From Henriciella sp. (GTDB lineage: Bacteria > Pseudomonadota > Alphaproteobacteria > Caulobacterales > Hyphomonadaceae), in the NCBI GenBank assembly GCA_029238175.1, contig JAQWGO010000050.1:1-64000 (forward strand): a DNA stretch of 64,000 nucleotides. Reading direction: 5' to 3'. The notes beneath the pieces were generated by a model. That model was not told where the DNA came from. It was given only the letters and a program-made list of their open reading frames with translations, and did no database searches. Within the stretch, counting starts at the first letter, position 1. Each line of letters opens with the position of its first letter. The translations under genes were made by a program, and so were the position numbers. Below, piece after piece: positions 44,229-54,442 of the stretch.

Positions 44229-45693
44229 TCTTTATCGCCGCTGCCGGGTGGAACCATTTCCACTTTGATCGTTGATCCCGGTGTGATGAGAACATCCTCA
44301 TGACGCATTGGAATATCGATGCCAGCTTTTTGGAACTCATCCCAGACTGACAACATCGCCTCTGAGCCGACATTACTGACACCATTTTCAGGATCATCAA
44401 TCCAGAAGCGCGCTTCGATCTCAACAGCCTCCTCACCAAACTCCATGACGAGGCATTTTGGGGCGGGGTCTTGAAGGATGCGGTCAATTGCTGAAACACC
44501 TTTGACGACAAGTTCGCAAGCCGTGCGAAGGTCGGTTTCATACTCAACGCGCAAGCGGCGCTTAATCCGCACCTGTTTATTAGAGTAAGCCCAGTTGATC
44601 ACTTTGTCGGTGATCAGCATCTCATTCGGGATTAAATGCTCTTTGCCATCACGCGTGATGACGGATGCATAGCGAAGCCCAAGCGATTTTACGACACCAT
44701 AAGTCTCGTCCACCTCAATGACATCGTCAGGTTTGATTGAGCGGTCGGTCAGCAGAATGACGCCTGAGATAAAATTCGCCACGATCTGCTGCATGCCGAA
44801 ACCGAGGCCGAGGCCGACACCGATCGCGCCGCCCAGAACCGCAAGACCGGATAGCGGAATACCAAGACCCGCCATGGCAAGCAGCGCCGCCGCGAAGAAT
44901 AGACCGATCTGAACCGCATTCCCCATCAAGATGCGGATCGATGGCTCAACCTTTGGAAGTTCATCAACGCGGGTTTTAAGTTTCTTTGAGAGCCAGCTAG
45001 CGCCGAACATGAACACTGCAACGGTCAAAATAGCCTGAATTATGAAGACAGGGCTGATTGTGCGGCCACCATAGCCGGGGCCAACTGAAGAGAGCCAATT
45101 GAACGCCTCGTCATGCACGCCAACAGCATAAAGCACCGCAAAAGCCCAGATGGCCCAACCCGCTGGCTTGCGGAGCGCATCTGGTAGGAATGCTGTAACA
45201 ATGCGGATAAGCAGCCATGCGAGCGATAGCGATGACGCAATGCGCACGAGTGTGCTGTCCATTCCCGCGCCGGCCATGGCGGCCTGCGCAGCATAAAGGA
45301 ATACCGCCCACAGCGCCGGGCGCACCAATCGTGGCGCGTCTCATCAATGAGGACGCGGATATTCTCAGGAAGGCGCATGACGCCAGACATGACGAGTTTG
45401 CGCACACGCGGCGCAATCATGATGCCAGCGACAAGCGCAGCGAGTATTGCAAAAGCCTGCCAGATGATTGGCAACAAAATATCCGCGCTCAAGATATTCG
45501 CTTGAGCCCAACCCATAGGGTCAGCGACAATCGGATCGGCCCAGCTAAACATGCCGGGCCCCGAAGCTGTAACAGCATCGGCAGTGGGTGCGGCAGCTTC
45601 TACTGTATCAGAAACAGGGCGACAGACTTCCGCGCCGCCGTCGGGGGCCGGAAAGCATTCTTTCAAAACGGGTTTCAAGTCTTCGTTTTCCAT
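44225..45693 (-). pseudogene. MscS family mechanosensitive channel, split by a frameshift
   Basis: Two overlapping frames together make one MscS-type protein. The first (from ATG 45693) runs MENEDLKPVLKEC... to PENIRVLIDETR, with a helix IIWQAFAILAALVAGIMI. The second continues RLVRPALWAVFLYAAQ... to the end and holds the pore helix region GLGIPLSGLAVLGGAIGVGLGLGFG and the MscS beta-domain (FISGVILLTDRSIKPDDVIEV). One extra base in CGCCACG near 45333 would restore a single frame. Either the gene is inactivated or the sequence has an error. It lies 40 bases after the SDR gene. Confidence 0.75.
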
Positions 45694-45732
45694 GACCGGC
45701 GCACCTGCAAATAATACGCCGCTGGGATTAGC

Positions 45733-46650
45733 TTAGACCGGAGGATATGGGAACACCGAAGTTGTTGCGCCAAGGTCAGTAAAGCTACCTTCCATGGCGC
45801 CAAAGCCATGTTCGATCAGCGTTTCTGGGGTCCAGCCCTCTAAACGTGACACAGATTTCACCGGGCGAGGCTGGCTGAACAGCACGACCTCATTTCCGCG
45901 AACGCTAAAAATTTGGCCGTTCACATGCTTAGCATCATCGGCGCACAGCGTGACCGCCAATTGTGCAACCTGATCAGCGCGCATTCCAGTTCGCATGCGC
46001 TCTACACGCTTGGCGCCAGCCTCGTCTTTAACCGGAATAGACGCAATCATACGGGTCCAAGCAAATGGCGCGATGACGTTAGAGCGGACATTCTTACGTG
46101 TGCCCTCCATCGCGACAATTCGGGATAGACCTGCAATGCCCATTTTGGCCGCCGCATAGTTTGCCTGACCAATATTACCGATCAGGCCGGACGTTGAGGT
46201 AAACAGAACAAACGCGCCGTCTTCCTGTTCACGGAAATGCTCAACAGCAGCTCGGGTCACGTTGAATGAACCATGCCAGTGCACGTCGATGACGGCTTTC
46301 CAGTCCGCTTCAGACATTTTGTGGAAAATGCCATCTCGCAAGATACCAGCGGGATTGATGATGCCATGCAGACCGCCAAATGTGTCTTTGGCTTGGGTCA
46401 CCATATCTTCAACCGCGCCGAGATCAGTTACGCTTTCAGAGTTGAAGACCGCTTCGCCGCCCGCCGCGATAATCTCATTCGCGACCGTTTCAGCCGGGCC
46501 TGCGCCGCCAGCATCATCACCGGTAAGGCTGCCACCAAGATCATTTACGACAACCTTTGCGCCGTTTGCTGCCGCCATCAGCGCGCACTCGCGACCAATC
46601 CCGTTACCACCGCCAGTGACCAATATAACTTTGCCGTCTAGAATACCCAT
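45733..46650 (-). CDS. Short-chain dehydrogenase, 3-hydroxyacyl-CoA dehydrogenase-like
   Basis: An SDR of 305 residues. The NAD loop TGGGNGIGRE, the NDLGG segment, the NPAG motif in place of NNAG, the catalytic Ser in FTSTSGLIG and the YxxxK as YAAAK are present. The long VVVNDLGGSLTGDDAG insertion and the C-terminal extension resemble the (3R)-hydroxyacyl-CoA dehydrogenase part of multifunctional enzyme 2, so a role in fatty-acyl or sterol side-chain oxidation is likely. GGAGC precedes the ATG. Confidence 0.87.
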   Translation of the reverse strand: MGILDGKVILVTGGGNGIGRECALMAAANGAKVVVNDLGGSLTGDDAGGAGPAETVANEIIAAGGEAVFNSESVTDLGAVEDMVTQAKDTFGGLHGIINPAGILRDGIFHKMSEADWKAVIDVHWHGSFNVTRAAVEHFREQEDGAFVLFTSTSGLIGNIGQANYAAAKMGIAGLSRIVAMEGTRKNVRSNVIAPFAWTRMIASIPVKDEAGAKRVERMRTGMRADQVAQLAVTLCADDAKHVNGQIFSVRGNEVVLFSQPRPVKSVSRLEGWTPETLIEHGFGAMEGSFTDLGATTSVFPYPPV

Positions 46651-46732
46651 GATGCGCTCCGCTCGTCAGAATTTTGTTGGCCTTAAAGGCCACGGAAGCG
46701 TCACTCAGGCAAGCCTTCACGAAGCGGAATGA

Positions 46733-47752
46733 TTATAACTTCTCTAGAGCTTTCACGATTGTTGCCATATCCTCTGGAAGCGGCGTTTCGACGAATATGT
46801 CTTCGCCTGTTACCGGGTGCACAAAGCCCAAGCTCGCAGCATGCAGGGCTTGGCGGGTGAGCTTGCGCGCCGCTTGCGTGGCGGCGTCAAACGCCTCACC
46901 TGATCCGTAAGCTTTGATGCCGCGATGGCGGCCATAGACGGGATCGCCAATCAAAGACGTGCCTTTATATGCCAGATGCACCCTGATCTGATGTGTTCGC
47001 CCTGTTTCCAAACGACACTCAATTAGGGCTGCGGCAGGCCGGGCTTCGACTTTGCTGATATGACCATAGGCAGCTAGGGCCTTGTAATGCGTGACCGCGT
47101 GCTTGCCTTCGCGGCCCTCGTCCTCTTCGACAACCGCCATTTTTTTACGATCAATTCTAGAGCGGGCAATTGGCATATTTACAGTGCCCGCCATGGGGCG
47201 TGGTGCGCCGCGCGTAAGTGCCAGATAGGTGCGCTGAATATCATGTTCGGCGAACAGGGCGCTCAACCCTTTGTGCGCGGCTTCAGTTTTCGCAACTACC
47301 AATACCCCGGTCGTGTTCTTGTCGATCCGGTGGACAATTCCTGGTCGCTCTACGCCGCCAATCCCGGGTAGTTGACCCGCGCAATGGTGGAGTAACGCAT
47401 TGACCAATGTGCCTTGCCAACTGCCGGGGGCGGGATGCACGGCCATGCCAGCAGGCTTATTGACCATGATCAGATGCTCATCTTCGAACAACACATCGAG
47501 CGGAATATCTTCGGGTTCCGGTATCGCTGCAACCGCCTGAGGCATGGCGACAATATACGTCACTCCCGCGACGACGCCCGCACGCGGGTCGTCTTGTACA
47601 GCCTCGACACCCTTGGCCGACTGACGCACAGCGCCCTCTTTCACCAAGGTCTTGGCGCGAGAACGCGATAGGGTCTCGATCTCTTCGCTCAAAAAGCGGT
47701 CAAGGCGTGTGCCTGAATGGGCGGGGGTGGCCAAAGCTGATAATTCTGTCAT
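46733..47752 (-). CDS. RluA/RluD family 23S rRNA pseudouridine synthase
   Basis: Pseudouridine synthase of 339 residues from ATG 47752 (MTELSALATPAHSG); the 30 residues before it in the track do not fit the family. An N-terminal S4 RNA-binding domain (TRLDRFLSEEIETLSRSRAKTLV) is followed by the catalytic domain with the Asp in GIVHRIDKNTTGVLVVAKT and the GRTHQIRVH block. RluD modifies helix 69 of 23S rRNA; assignment to RluD rather than RluC is probable from the S4 domain and VNKPAGMAVHPAPG. Divergent from phoD-like gene. Confidence 0.92.
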   Translation of the reverse strand: MTELSALATPAHSGTRLDRFLSEEIETLSRSRAKTLVKEGAVRQSAKGVEAVQDDPRAGVVAGVTYIVAMPQAVAAIPEPEDIPLDVLFEDEHLIMVNKPAGMAVHPAPGSWQGTLVNALLHHCAGQLPGIGGVERPGIVHRIDKNTTGVLVVAKTEAAHKGLSALFAEHDIQRTYLALTRGAPRPMAGTVNMPIARSRIDRKKMAVVEEDEGREGKHAVTHYKALAAYGHISKVEARPAAALIECRLETGRTHQIRVHLAYKGTSLIGDPVYGRHRGIKAYGSGEAFDAATQAARKLTRQALHAASLGFVHPVTGEDIFVETPLPEDMATIVKALEKL

Positions 47753-47828
47753 GAACTTCTTATAGACCTTACTTACCAGAAAGGTCATGCTGTAACTGCG
47801 AATACAGATGACATGTCGGAGGATAACC

Positions 47829-49556
47829 ATGTCAAAGCTCACAAGACGGGGCCTATTGGGCGCCAGTGGTAGCCTATTAGGTCTAGCCGCATGCGGTAAA
47901 GAGGCATTACCCGAGGCGGAGACACGAGTAACCGTTAGCGCCGATGATCGACCTGGTTATCCAGGCACCGTCACATTTGATCACGGTGTCGCGTCTGGGG
48001 ACCCTCTCCCTGATAGCGTAATCATCTGGACTCGCGTGACCCCTGACTCGGCATTTCCCGATGAGTCAGTTCCTGTGAGTTATGGCGTATTTTCTGACGC
48101 TGAAATGACAACCCCCATCGCATATGGTGAGGGATATGCGCGCGCAAATCGCGACTTTACCGTAAAAGTTAGCGTGGACGGACTGAGTCCAGATACCGAG
48201 TATTTTTATCGGTTTATTGCGCGGACTGTTGGCGGTGACGTTAAATCAGTCAACGGACGCACCAAGACGACCGCCCAAGGCGGCGACGCCCCGGTCCGGT
48301 TTGCAGTTATCTCTTGCTCCAATTATCCTTTTGGGCGCTTCCACGTCTATCGAGAGATCAGCAAAACACCCGATCTCGACGCTGTGATCCATCTTGGTGA
48401 CTACCTGTATGAGTATGGCCTTGATGGCTATGGCGCGAGTGTCGGCAAAGAGATTGGCCGCAACCATGAGCCGCCGCTAGAGATCGTTACGCTTGATGAT
48501 TATCGCACGCGGCACGCACAGTATAAAACTGACGCAGACTTGCAGGCCGCGCACGCGGCGGCGCCTTGGCTTAGCACATGGGATGACCACGAAAGCGCCA
48601 ACGATTCCTATCGCACCGGCGCCGAAAACCACAACCCGGAAGCGGGCGAAGGCAATTGGACAGATCGCAAACAAGCGGCCGTACAGGCCTACCTTGAATG
48701 GATGCCAGTCCGCGATCCGGAAGTCGGTAAGGCGCGCGAAGCTCTTTATCGCCGCTTCGACTTTGGCGATGTTGCGTCAGTTCTATGCCTAGAAACACGG
48801 CTGACGGGGCGGTCTGAAGAGATTAGCTGGTTTACTGAAATTGGCGGCATAGAGCCTGCTCAAATTCCGTTTGCTGCGGCCGGAACAATGGTAAAAGTGC
48901 AAAACCCAGAGCGCACAATGCTTGGCCCGGTTCAAGAAGCGTGGCTCGACGGTGAGCTAAAAGATAGCGCGAAGAAAACAGCATGGCAGGTCCTCGCCAA
49001 CCAAATCGTCATGGCACGTGTTCGCCCGCCGAATTTTGCGAAAAGTTTGACCGACGCGCAGAAGGCCGCGCAAGATGTCAACTATATCAGCCTATTGATC
49101 GACTTCAGTCAGCTAGGCCTGCCGTGGAACTTGGACGCTTGGGATGGCTTTCCAGCCGCCCGCGATCGCCTTTATAAAAGCGCAAAAGACGCCAATGCAC
49201 GCCTTGTGACACTCACGGGCGACACGCACACGGCTTGGGCCAATACGTTGTTGGACGCTGACGGCGACCAGCGCGGCGTCGAGTTTGGCTGTACCGCTGT
49301 CACGTCCCCCGGCTTTGGCACGTATATGAAGGCCGTCGATGACATTGGCGAACAGTTCGCGGCCGCCAATGCAGAAGTCGATTTCTACGACCCGCATGAT
49401 AATGGCTGGACGCTGGTTACGCTGACGAAAGATGAGGCGAAAGCCGATTATAAGAAGGTTAGCGATGTGAAGCTGCCAGCTTATACGACCAGCGAAGTTG
49501 CGACATTCACAACGACCCGCACTTCATCAGGAATGACGCCCTTAAAACGCGTTTAG
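47829..49556 (+). CDS. PhoD-type alkaline phosphatase/phosphodiesterase, Tat lipoprotein
   Basis: Secreted phosphoesterase of 575 residues from ATG 47829, with GGAGG upstream. The N terminus carries a twin-arginine signal (TRRGLLGASG) ending in a lipobox LAAC, so it is exported folded and lipid-anchored. The N-terminal Fn3-like domain has GVASGDPLPDSVIIWTRV; the metal centre includes ISCSNYPFG, HLGDYLYEYG, STWDDHES and TGDTHTAW. PhoD enzymes use iron and calcium to release phosphate from esters. No pho box was seen by eye before it. Confidence 0.93.
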   Translation: MSKLTRRGLLGASGSLLGLAACGKEALPEAETRVTVSADDRPGYPGTVTFDHGVASGDPLPDSVIIWTRVTPDSAFPDESVPVSYGVFSDAEMTTPIAYGEGYARANRDFTVKVSVDGLSPDTEYFYRFIARTVGGDVKSVNGRTKTTAQGGDAPVRFAVISCSNYPFGRFHVYREISKTPDLDAVIHLGDYLYEYGLDGYGASVGKEIGRNHEPPLEIVTLDDYRTRHAQYKTDADLQAAHAAAPWLSTWDDHESANDSYRTGAENHNPEAGEGNWTDRKQAAVQAYLEWMPVRDPEVGKAREALYRRFDFGDVASVLCLETRLTGRSEEISWFTEIGGIEPAQIPFAAAGTMVKVQNPERTMLGPVQEAWLDGELKDSAKKTAWQVLANQIVMARVRPPNFAKSLTDAQKAAQDVNYISLLIDFSQLGLPWNLDAWDGFPAARDRLYKSAKDANARLVTLTGDTHTAWANTLLDADGDQRGVEFGCTAVTSPGFGTYMKAVDDIGEQFAAANAEVDFYDPHDNGWTLVTLTKDEAKADYKKVSDVKLPAYTTSEVATFTTTRTSSGMTPLKRV

Positions 49557-49796
49557 ACTTGTGTGACAAAATTGGTGGATCGGCTTTCGGTCGATCCGCC
49601 CGATTTGTTGCAGTAACAACCACTTCCCAAAGCCCCCTAAAAATGCAATACGCGCGGGATTGAGGCGAGCTTCTGGCTCTCTAGCCCGGCTGGACGACAT
49701 CCCGGCCTTGGCTGAATTGTACGGCGCCGCACTCAACACCCCGGCCAATAGGCCATTTTTGTAACCGCCTTACGGCGACAAATAGAAAGTATGACG

Positions 49797-50066
49797 ATGT
49801 CGATTACACTTGAGCGTAAAGCTGAACTGATCAAAAAATTCGCCCGCACCGAAGGCGATACAGGCTCTCCGGAAGTCCAGGTTGCGATCCTTACAGAACG
49901 GATTAACAATCTTACTGGTCACTTCCAGACCAATAAAAAAGATAACCACTCGCGTCGCGGCCTCCTTACTATGGTTGCCACACGACGTAAGCTTCTCGAC
50001 TATGTGAAGCGCAAAGAAGTAGCGCGTTATGATGCGCTGATTAAAGAGCTCGGCATTCGCCGCTAG
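49797..50066 (+). CDS. rpsO: 30S ribosomal protein S15
   Basis: S15 of 89 residues, binding 16S rRNA in the platform. It starts [16 protein letters not shown] at ATG 49797, the usual S15 start; the track begins two codons earlier. The block [25 protein letters not shown] is the conserved RNA-binding part. The 240 bases before it hold no gene: an inverted repeat GGATCG...CGATCC and a short open stretch without a start are all I see. It is followed by pnp, the standard order. Confidence 0.98.
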   Translation: MSITLERKAELIKKFARTEGDTGSPEVQVAILTERINNLTGHFQTNKKDNHSRRGLLTMVATRRKLLDYVKRKEVARYDALIKELGIRR

Positions 50067-50080
50067 GCTCGACCAAACAA

Positions 50081-50113
50081 GCCCGCCGATCATGGGGATC
50101 TGGCGGGCTTTTT
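50081..50113 (+). terminator. Hairpin with T run between rpsO and pnp
   Basis: GCCCGCC, a 14-base loop, GGCGGGC, then TTTTT, 15 bases after the rpsO stop. Partial termination here with readthrough into pnp is known in E. coli, and the layout is the same. Confidence 0.85.
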
Positions 50114-50138
50114 CGTATGTACATGAAAGACAAAACGT

Positions 50139-52265
50139 ATGTTTGATAAACACTCAGTCTCGCTGGAATGGGCCGGCCGGACACTGAAAATCGAAACGGG
50201 CCAAGTGGCTCGCCAAGCCGACGGCGCTGTGATGATCACCTATGGTGAAACAACGCTGCTCGCGACCGCAACATTCGCAAAATCTGCGAAGCCGGGACAA
50301 GACTTCTTCCCGTTGACGGTCAACTATATGGAAAAATATTACGCATCAGGCCGTATCCCAGGTGGCTTCTTCAAACGTGAAGGCCGCCCGACAGAAAAAG
50401 AGACGCTAACGTCTCGCCTGATCGACCGCCCAATTCGTCCGCTTTTCGTTGAAGGCTTTAAGAACGAAGTACAGGTTGTCCTGACTGCTGTTTCTTACGA
50501 TCTTGAAAACGATCCAGACGTCATCGGCATGATCGGCGCTTCTGCGGCGCTCGTCCTTTCTGGCGCTCCATTCATGGGCCCAATCGGCGCGGCACGCGTG
50601 GGTTACAAAGATGGTGAGTACATCATCAACCCAACAATCGATCAGATGGAAGATACTGATCTTGACCTTGTTGTCGCGGGAACAAAAGACGCGGTGATGA
50701 TGGTTGAATCTGAAGCGAAAGAGCTTTCAGAAGAGATCATGCTCGGCGCGGTTATGGCTGGCCATGATGCGATGCAGCCAGTGATCGATGCAATTATTCA
50801 GCTTGCTGAAGCTGCCGCTAAAGAGCCATTTGAATTTGAAGCTGAAGATGTTTCGTCTGAATTGAAGGCGATCCAAGATCTTGTTGGCAGCGAGCTTTCA
50901 AAAGCTTACCAGTTGACTGAAAAGCTTGAGCGTCAGGCTGCGGTTGGTGAAGCACGTAAAAAAGCTGCTGAAGCGCTCGTTGCGACTGAAGACAAGCCGG
51001 ACGGCATGCCAGACGGCGTTTTTAAAACGGCGTTCAAAAAAGCCGAAGCCAAAACAGTTCGCGGTGACGTGATCAAAACCGGTAAACGTATCGATGGTCG
51101 CGGCCTTGCCGACATCCGCCCGATCCTTGCTGAAGCTGGCTTCTTGCCACGAACACACGGTTCTGCATTGTTCACACGTGGTGAAACACAAGCAATCTGT
51201 GTAGCTACGCTGGGTACATCTGACGATGAGCAGTACATTGATGGCCTCGATGGCCTGCACAAAGCCAAGTTCATGCTGCACTATAACTTCCCGCCATACT
51301 CTGTCGGGGAAACAGGTCGCATGGGTGGCACTAGCCGCCGCGAAACAGGTCACGGTAAACTTGCATGGCGCGCCCTAAAAGCCGTTCTGCCAGAGCACGA
51401 AGACTTCCCATACACGATCCGCATGGTGTCAGAGATTACTGAATCTAACGGTTCATCTTCTATGGCGACGGTTTGTGGTTGTTCACTTGCGATGATGGAT
51501 GCAGGCGTACCGCTAAAGCGTCCCGTGTCTGGTATCGCAATGGGTCTGATCAAGGATGAAGAGGGCATTGCTGTCCTGTCTGATATCCTTGGTGACGAAG
51601 ACCACCTTGGTGACATGGACTTTAAAGTGGCCGGTACAGAAGCTGGTCTAACCAGCCTTCAGATGGACATTAAGATCGCTGGTATCACAAAAGACATCAT
51701 GGAAACTGCGCTTGAACAGGCCAAGGGCGGGCGTATGCACATCCTTGCTGAGATGGCTAAAGGTCTTGACGGTGCTCGCGAAGAGCTTGCCGAGAACGCA
51801 CCACAGATGGAAATCATCAAAGTGCCTTCTGATAAGATCCGTGACGTTATCGGTTCTGGCGGCAAAGTTATCCGCGGTATCGTTGAAGAGTCGGGCGCTA
51901 AAGTGAACATCGATGATGACGGTACAGTGCAGGTTTCTGCGATTGACCGCCCGTCTATCGAAAAAGCACTTAAGATGATCAAAGAGATCGTTGCTGAGCC
52001 AGAAGTTGGCGAAATCTACGAAGGTAAGGTCGTTTCGATCAAAGACTTCGGCGCATTCGTAAACTTCTTCGGTCCAAAGGACGGCCTTGTACACGTTAGC
52101 CAAATGGCGAACGAGCGTATCGGTCACCCGAAAGACGTCGTCTCTGAAGGCCAGACAGTTTACGTTAAACTGATGGGTTTCGATGATCGCGGCAAAGTCC
52201 GCCTTTCAATGAAGAACGTTGATCAGGAAACTGGCAAAGAAGCGGCTCAGGAAGACGGCGAGTAA
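50139..52265 (+). CDS. pnp: Polyribonucleotide nucleotidyltransferase
   Basis: PNPase, 708 residues, a phosphate-dependent 3'-5' exoribonuclease of the RNA degradosome. Two RNase PH cores are present ([21 protein letters not shown] and [14 protein letters not shown]), followed by a KH domain ([21 protein letters not shown]) and an S1 domain ([19 protein letters not shown]). Length is normal. In other bacteria it controls its own message through a leader cut by RNase III; the leader here is only the short gap after the rpsO hairpin. Confidence 0.98.
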   Translation: MFDKHSVSLEWAGRTLKIETGQVARQADGAVMITYGETTLLATATFAKSAKPGQDFFPLTVNYMEKYYASGRIPGGFFKREGRPTEKETLTSRLIDRPIRPLFVEGFKNEVQVVLTAVSYDLENDPDVIGMIGASAALVLSGAPFMGPIGAARVGYKDGEYIINPTIDQMEDTDLDLVVAGTKDAVMMVESEAKELSEEIMLGAVMAGHDAMQPVIDAIIQLAEAAAKEPFEFEAEDVSSELKAIQDLVGSELSKAYQLTEKLERQAAVGEARKKAAEALVATEDKPDGMPDGVFKTAFKKAEAKTVRGDVIKTGKRIDGRGLADIRPILAEAGFLPRTHGSALFTRGETQAICVATLGTSDDEQYIDGLDGLHKAKFMLHYNFPPYSVGETGRMGGTSRRETGHGKLAWRALKAVLPEHEDFPYTIRMVSEITESNGSSSMATVCGCSLAMMDAGVPLKRPVSGIAMGLIKDEEGIAVLSDILGDEDHLGDMDFKVAGTEAGLTSLQMDIKIAGITKDIMETALEQAKGGRMHILAEMAKGLDGAREELAENAPQMEIIKVPSDKIRDVIGSGGKVIRGIVEESGAKVNIDDDGTVQVSAIDRPSIEKALKMIKEIVAEPEVGEIYEGKVVSIKDFGAFVNFFGPKDGLVHVSQMANERIGHPKDVVSEGQTVYVKLMGFDDRGKVRLSMKNVDQETGKEAAQEDGE

Positions 52266-52300
52266 TCGTCCCACCCCTCACCCGTTAGCGCCTAAAGAAA

Positions 52301-52327
52301 GGCCGTCTCATTTGAGACGGCCTTTTT
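52301..52327 (+). terminator. Terminator after pnp
   Basis: GGCCGTCTCA-tt-TGAGACGGCC with a ten-base stem followed by five T, 35 bases after the pnp stop. Confidence 0.93.
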
Positions 52328-52385
52328 CTTTGGAAAATATTCCGGCACCAGTGTAATTTTAATCCGAAATCGGACATATTTGAAT

Positions 52386-52401
52386 TGACACGGAATTGTC
52401 A
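52386..52401. promoter_or_regulatory. Inverted repeat upstream of the CAP-domain gene
   Basis: TGACA-cggaat-TGTCA lies just before the CAP-domain gene. TTGACA in it could also serve as a -35 box, but no convincing -10 follows before the start. A second small palindrome CCGAaaTCGG stands 20 bases upstream. Confidence 0.3.
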
Positions 52402-52413
52402 CATAAGTTACCG

Positions 52414-53253
52414 ATGGGTATGTTACAAAAATATGACACCCTTAAATCATCCATCCTGTTAGCAATCGCGGCCGCAGGGGGACTTACGATCGCTCCATTT
52501 GCAACCGCTGAAGTGGCCTGCCACGGGGCCGATGGCTATGGTCCTACAGTCGCCACTTATGTTACAGAAGCATCTGCTTGCATTGCCGCATCTGACGCGA
52601 TCCGTACAGATTTTGCAGACGAGCTAGTTGAGCGCATGAACCGCGACCGTGCTGCAACAGGAATTAAAGCCTTACAGCGACGCACAAGTCTCGATAAAGC
52701 AGCCCAAGCGCATGCACTGGACATGGCCACACGTAATTATGCTGATCATCTAGATAAAGAAGGCCGCGATCACCTTTTCCGCGTGCGCGCTTTTGACAGA
52801 TCCATGTTGGCTGGAAACACAGGCGCAAATGTCTTGATTTCAGAAAGCGGTGCTGATGCAGCGGATATATACGTTGCCATGCTGGAAGATGAGCTGAATG
52901 CTGAAAACCTCGCGCGCGAAGGGTTCACGCATGTTGGGCTTGGTGTCGTGAGGCACGGGGGCATATCATACGTTGTCCAAGTCTTCACGACGATGGAAGG
53001 CGAACTGACGCAAGATTTACCCCTGACGCTTGCAGGGACGACACCAATACGTGCCAATCTGGCGGGCAAAAGCAATGAAGCTGTTGCTTGGGGCATAACA
53101 GATGCAGTATCAGGCGAAGTTATAGCCAAGGGAAATACAAGCCGCGTTCGCGCATCCCGCCTAGGAACGTCGCCTGCCGCTGCCTTAGACATTGTGGTGA
53201 GCGCGAGTACAGACTTGCTCGTATTGAAGGGACCTTTAGTCTCAGCGCGCTAA
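52414..53253 (+). CDS. Secreted CAP-domain (SCP/PR1-like) protein
   Basis: About 279 residues. A signal sequence (LKSSILLAIAAAGGLTIAPFATA) leads into a CAP domain: ELVERMNRDRAATGIKALQ, LDKAAQAHALDMATRNYADH and FTHVGLGVVRHG match the conserved helices and strands of the YkwD/SCP group, with the His of YADH and the Glu-rich cleft. A second domain of about 100 residues follows and is not recognised. CAP proteins act outside the cytoplasm, often on lipids or cell walls. The start is uncertain between ATG 52414 and ATG 52420; neither has a strong ribosome site. Confidence 0.82.
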   Translation: MGMLQKYDTLKSSILLAIAAAGGLTIAPFATAEVACHGADGYGPTVATYVTEASACIAASDAIRTDFADELVERMNRDRAATGIKALQRRTSLDKAAQAHALDMATRNYADHLDKEGRDHLFRVRAFDRSMLAGNTGANVLISESGADAADIYVAMLEDELNAENLAREGFTHVGLGVVRHGGISYVVQVFTTMEGELTQDLPLTLAGTTPIRANLAGKSNEAVAWGITDAVSGEVIAKGNTSRVRASRLGTSPAAALDIVVSASTDLLVLKGPLVSAR

Positions 53254-53451
53254 AAATGTACCAGATACAAAAACGAGGCCATAAACTTTTTCGCGACCAA
53301 AGAAGCCGCCTGAATGCGCCTGACGTTTCCCATCGAGAAGAACTTCATCCCACAGCAAGTTACGACGCCATTGCAGCACGTGCATTCGTTCATCTTTGGT
53401 GATCTTGATATCTACTTCATGTAAACCGAGGCGGACGAGTTCTGCGTGCAT
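53242..53451 (-). CDS. Small hypothetical protein downstream of folE
   Basis: A 69-residue ORF with a good AAAGGG ribosome site eight bases before ATG 53451. The sequence (LGLHEVDIKITKDERM, WDEVLLDGKRQ, GGFFGREKVYGLVF) looks like two beta-hairpins rather than random translation, and its stop overlaps the CAP gene by 12 bases convergently, as is usual for real neighbours here. I cannot name a family. The ribosome site is inside the 3' arm of the folE terminator. Confidence 0.45.
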   Translation of the reverse strand: MHAELVRLGLHEVDIKITKDERMHVLQWRRNLLWDEVLLDGKRQAHSGGFFGREKVYGLVFVSGTFLAR

Positions 53452-53508
53452 AAAAAAAGCCCTTTCAGATTATTATCGAATAACGATAACATCCAAAAAG
53501 GCTTTCAG
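53452..53508 (-). terminator. folE terminator overlapping the ribosome site of the small ORF
   Basis: On the minus strand CTGAAAGCCTTT pairs with AAAGGGCTTT (one bulge), with an inner TTATCG-ttatt-CGATAA stem, and a seven-T run follows directly. The T run ends at the ATG of the 69-residue ORF, and the AAAGGG that would recruit ribosomes is in the 3' arm. Confidence 0.7.
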
Positions 53509-53530
53509 TCAAACAGATTTTTTATTGACG

Positions 53531-54151
53531 CTACTTCTCCGCGTGGCGCAGGAAGCGGTTGCGTAAGTCTTTGTCGGTTTTGAACACGCCCGTAAACTGG
53601 GTCGTGATCGTTGTGACGTCTTTGTGGTGAACGCCGCGCGTCGACATGCACTGGTGCTCTGCATCGATAAGAACTGCAACACCCATAGGAGCGAGGCTTT
53701 CAGTGATCGCATCACAGATTTGAGCGGTCATCGTTTCTTGTGTCTGCAACCGCTTTGAGAATATCTCAACAACGCGCGCAAGCTTGGAAATACCAACAAC
53801 AGCCTGCGTCGGCATATATGCGACATAAGCCTTGCCGAGGAAGGGTGCCATGTGATGCTCACAATGGCTCTCAACGTCGATATTTCTCAACATCACGATA
53901 TCATCATAGCCCTGCACGTCATCGAACGTGCGAGAGAGATATGTTACGGGATCTTCGTCATATCCAGCGAACCATTCTTTATAGGCTTTCACGACGCGCT
54001 TTGGCGTATCGAGAAGCCCTTCACGCTTAGGGTCGTCTCCAGCCCATGCGATAAGTGTGCGGACTGCGTCCATGGCTTCTTCTTGTGAAGGACGAACAAC
54101 TTCTTCTGCGCGCACGATTTGATCTTTCGGAGTGATGGCATCCATGGCCAT
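53531..54151 (-). CDS. folE: GTP cyclohydrolase I
   Basis: Type IA enzyme of 206 residues that makes dihydroneopterin triphosphate for folate. ATG 54151 follows AAGGA at eight bases. The zinc ligands are in ESHCEHHMAPF and EHQCMSTRGVHHKD; the core LARVVEIFSKRLQTQE is typical. It stands alone with its own terminator. The 290 bases between it and the ABC exporter contain no gene; a short hairpin GGGGGTTGGACCCTC is the only structure I noticed there. Confidence 0.97.
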   Translation of the reverse strand: MAMDAITPKDQIVRAEEVVRPSQEEAMDAVRTLIAWAGDDPKREGLLDTPKRVVKAYKEWFAGYDEDPVTYLSRTFDDVQGYDDIVMLRNIDVESHCEHHMAPFLGKAYVAYMPTQAVVGISKLARVVEIFSKRLQTQETMTAQICDAITESLAPMGVAVLIDAEHQCMSTRGVHHKDVTTITTQFTGVFKTDKDLRNRFLRHAEK

Positions 54152-54442
54152 TGTATTAATCCTTAGCTGAGGGACGGAGGTCGAGCCGTGCTCACAGCGG
54201 TTCAATCAAGAACGTGCAAACCTGGACTTAACGCCCGCCCGGGGGTTGGACCCTCAGGGCGATAGTTAGGGACATAAGCACACATGCACCATGTTTCCAG
54301 ACTCTCTCTACGGCAAGCCATCACGATTGGATGACATGTATACAAAAATCTACGATATTTTTATCCGGCGCACTATGTCATCAGTTCGAAACGACAGAAT
54401 TCGAAGGCGAGCGATCTTGCCATGACAGGCAAGGCAATAGTG

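Noticed and set aside
49542-49748. A 68-residue minus-strand ORF and a start-less open frame on the + strand before rpsO
   Set aside because: Neither has a start with a ribosome site or a recognisable motif. truB, often found here, is not present.
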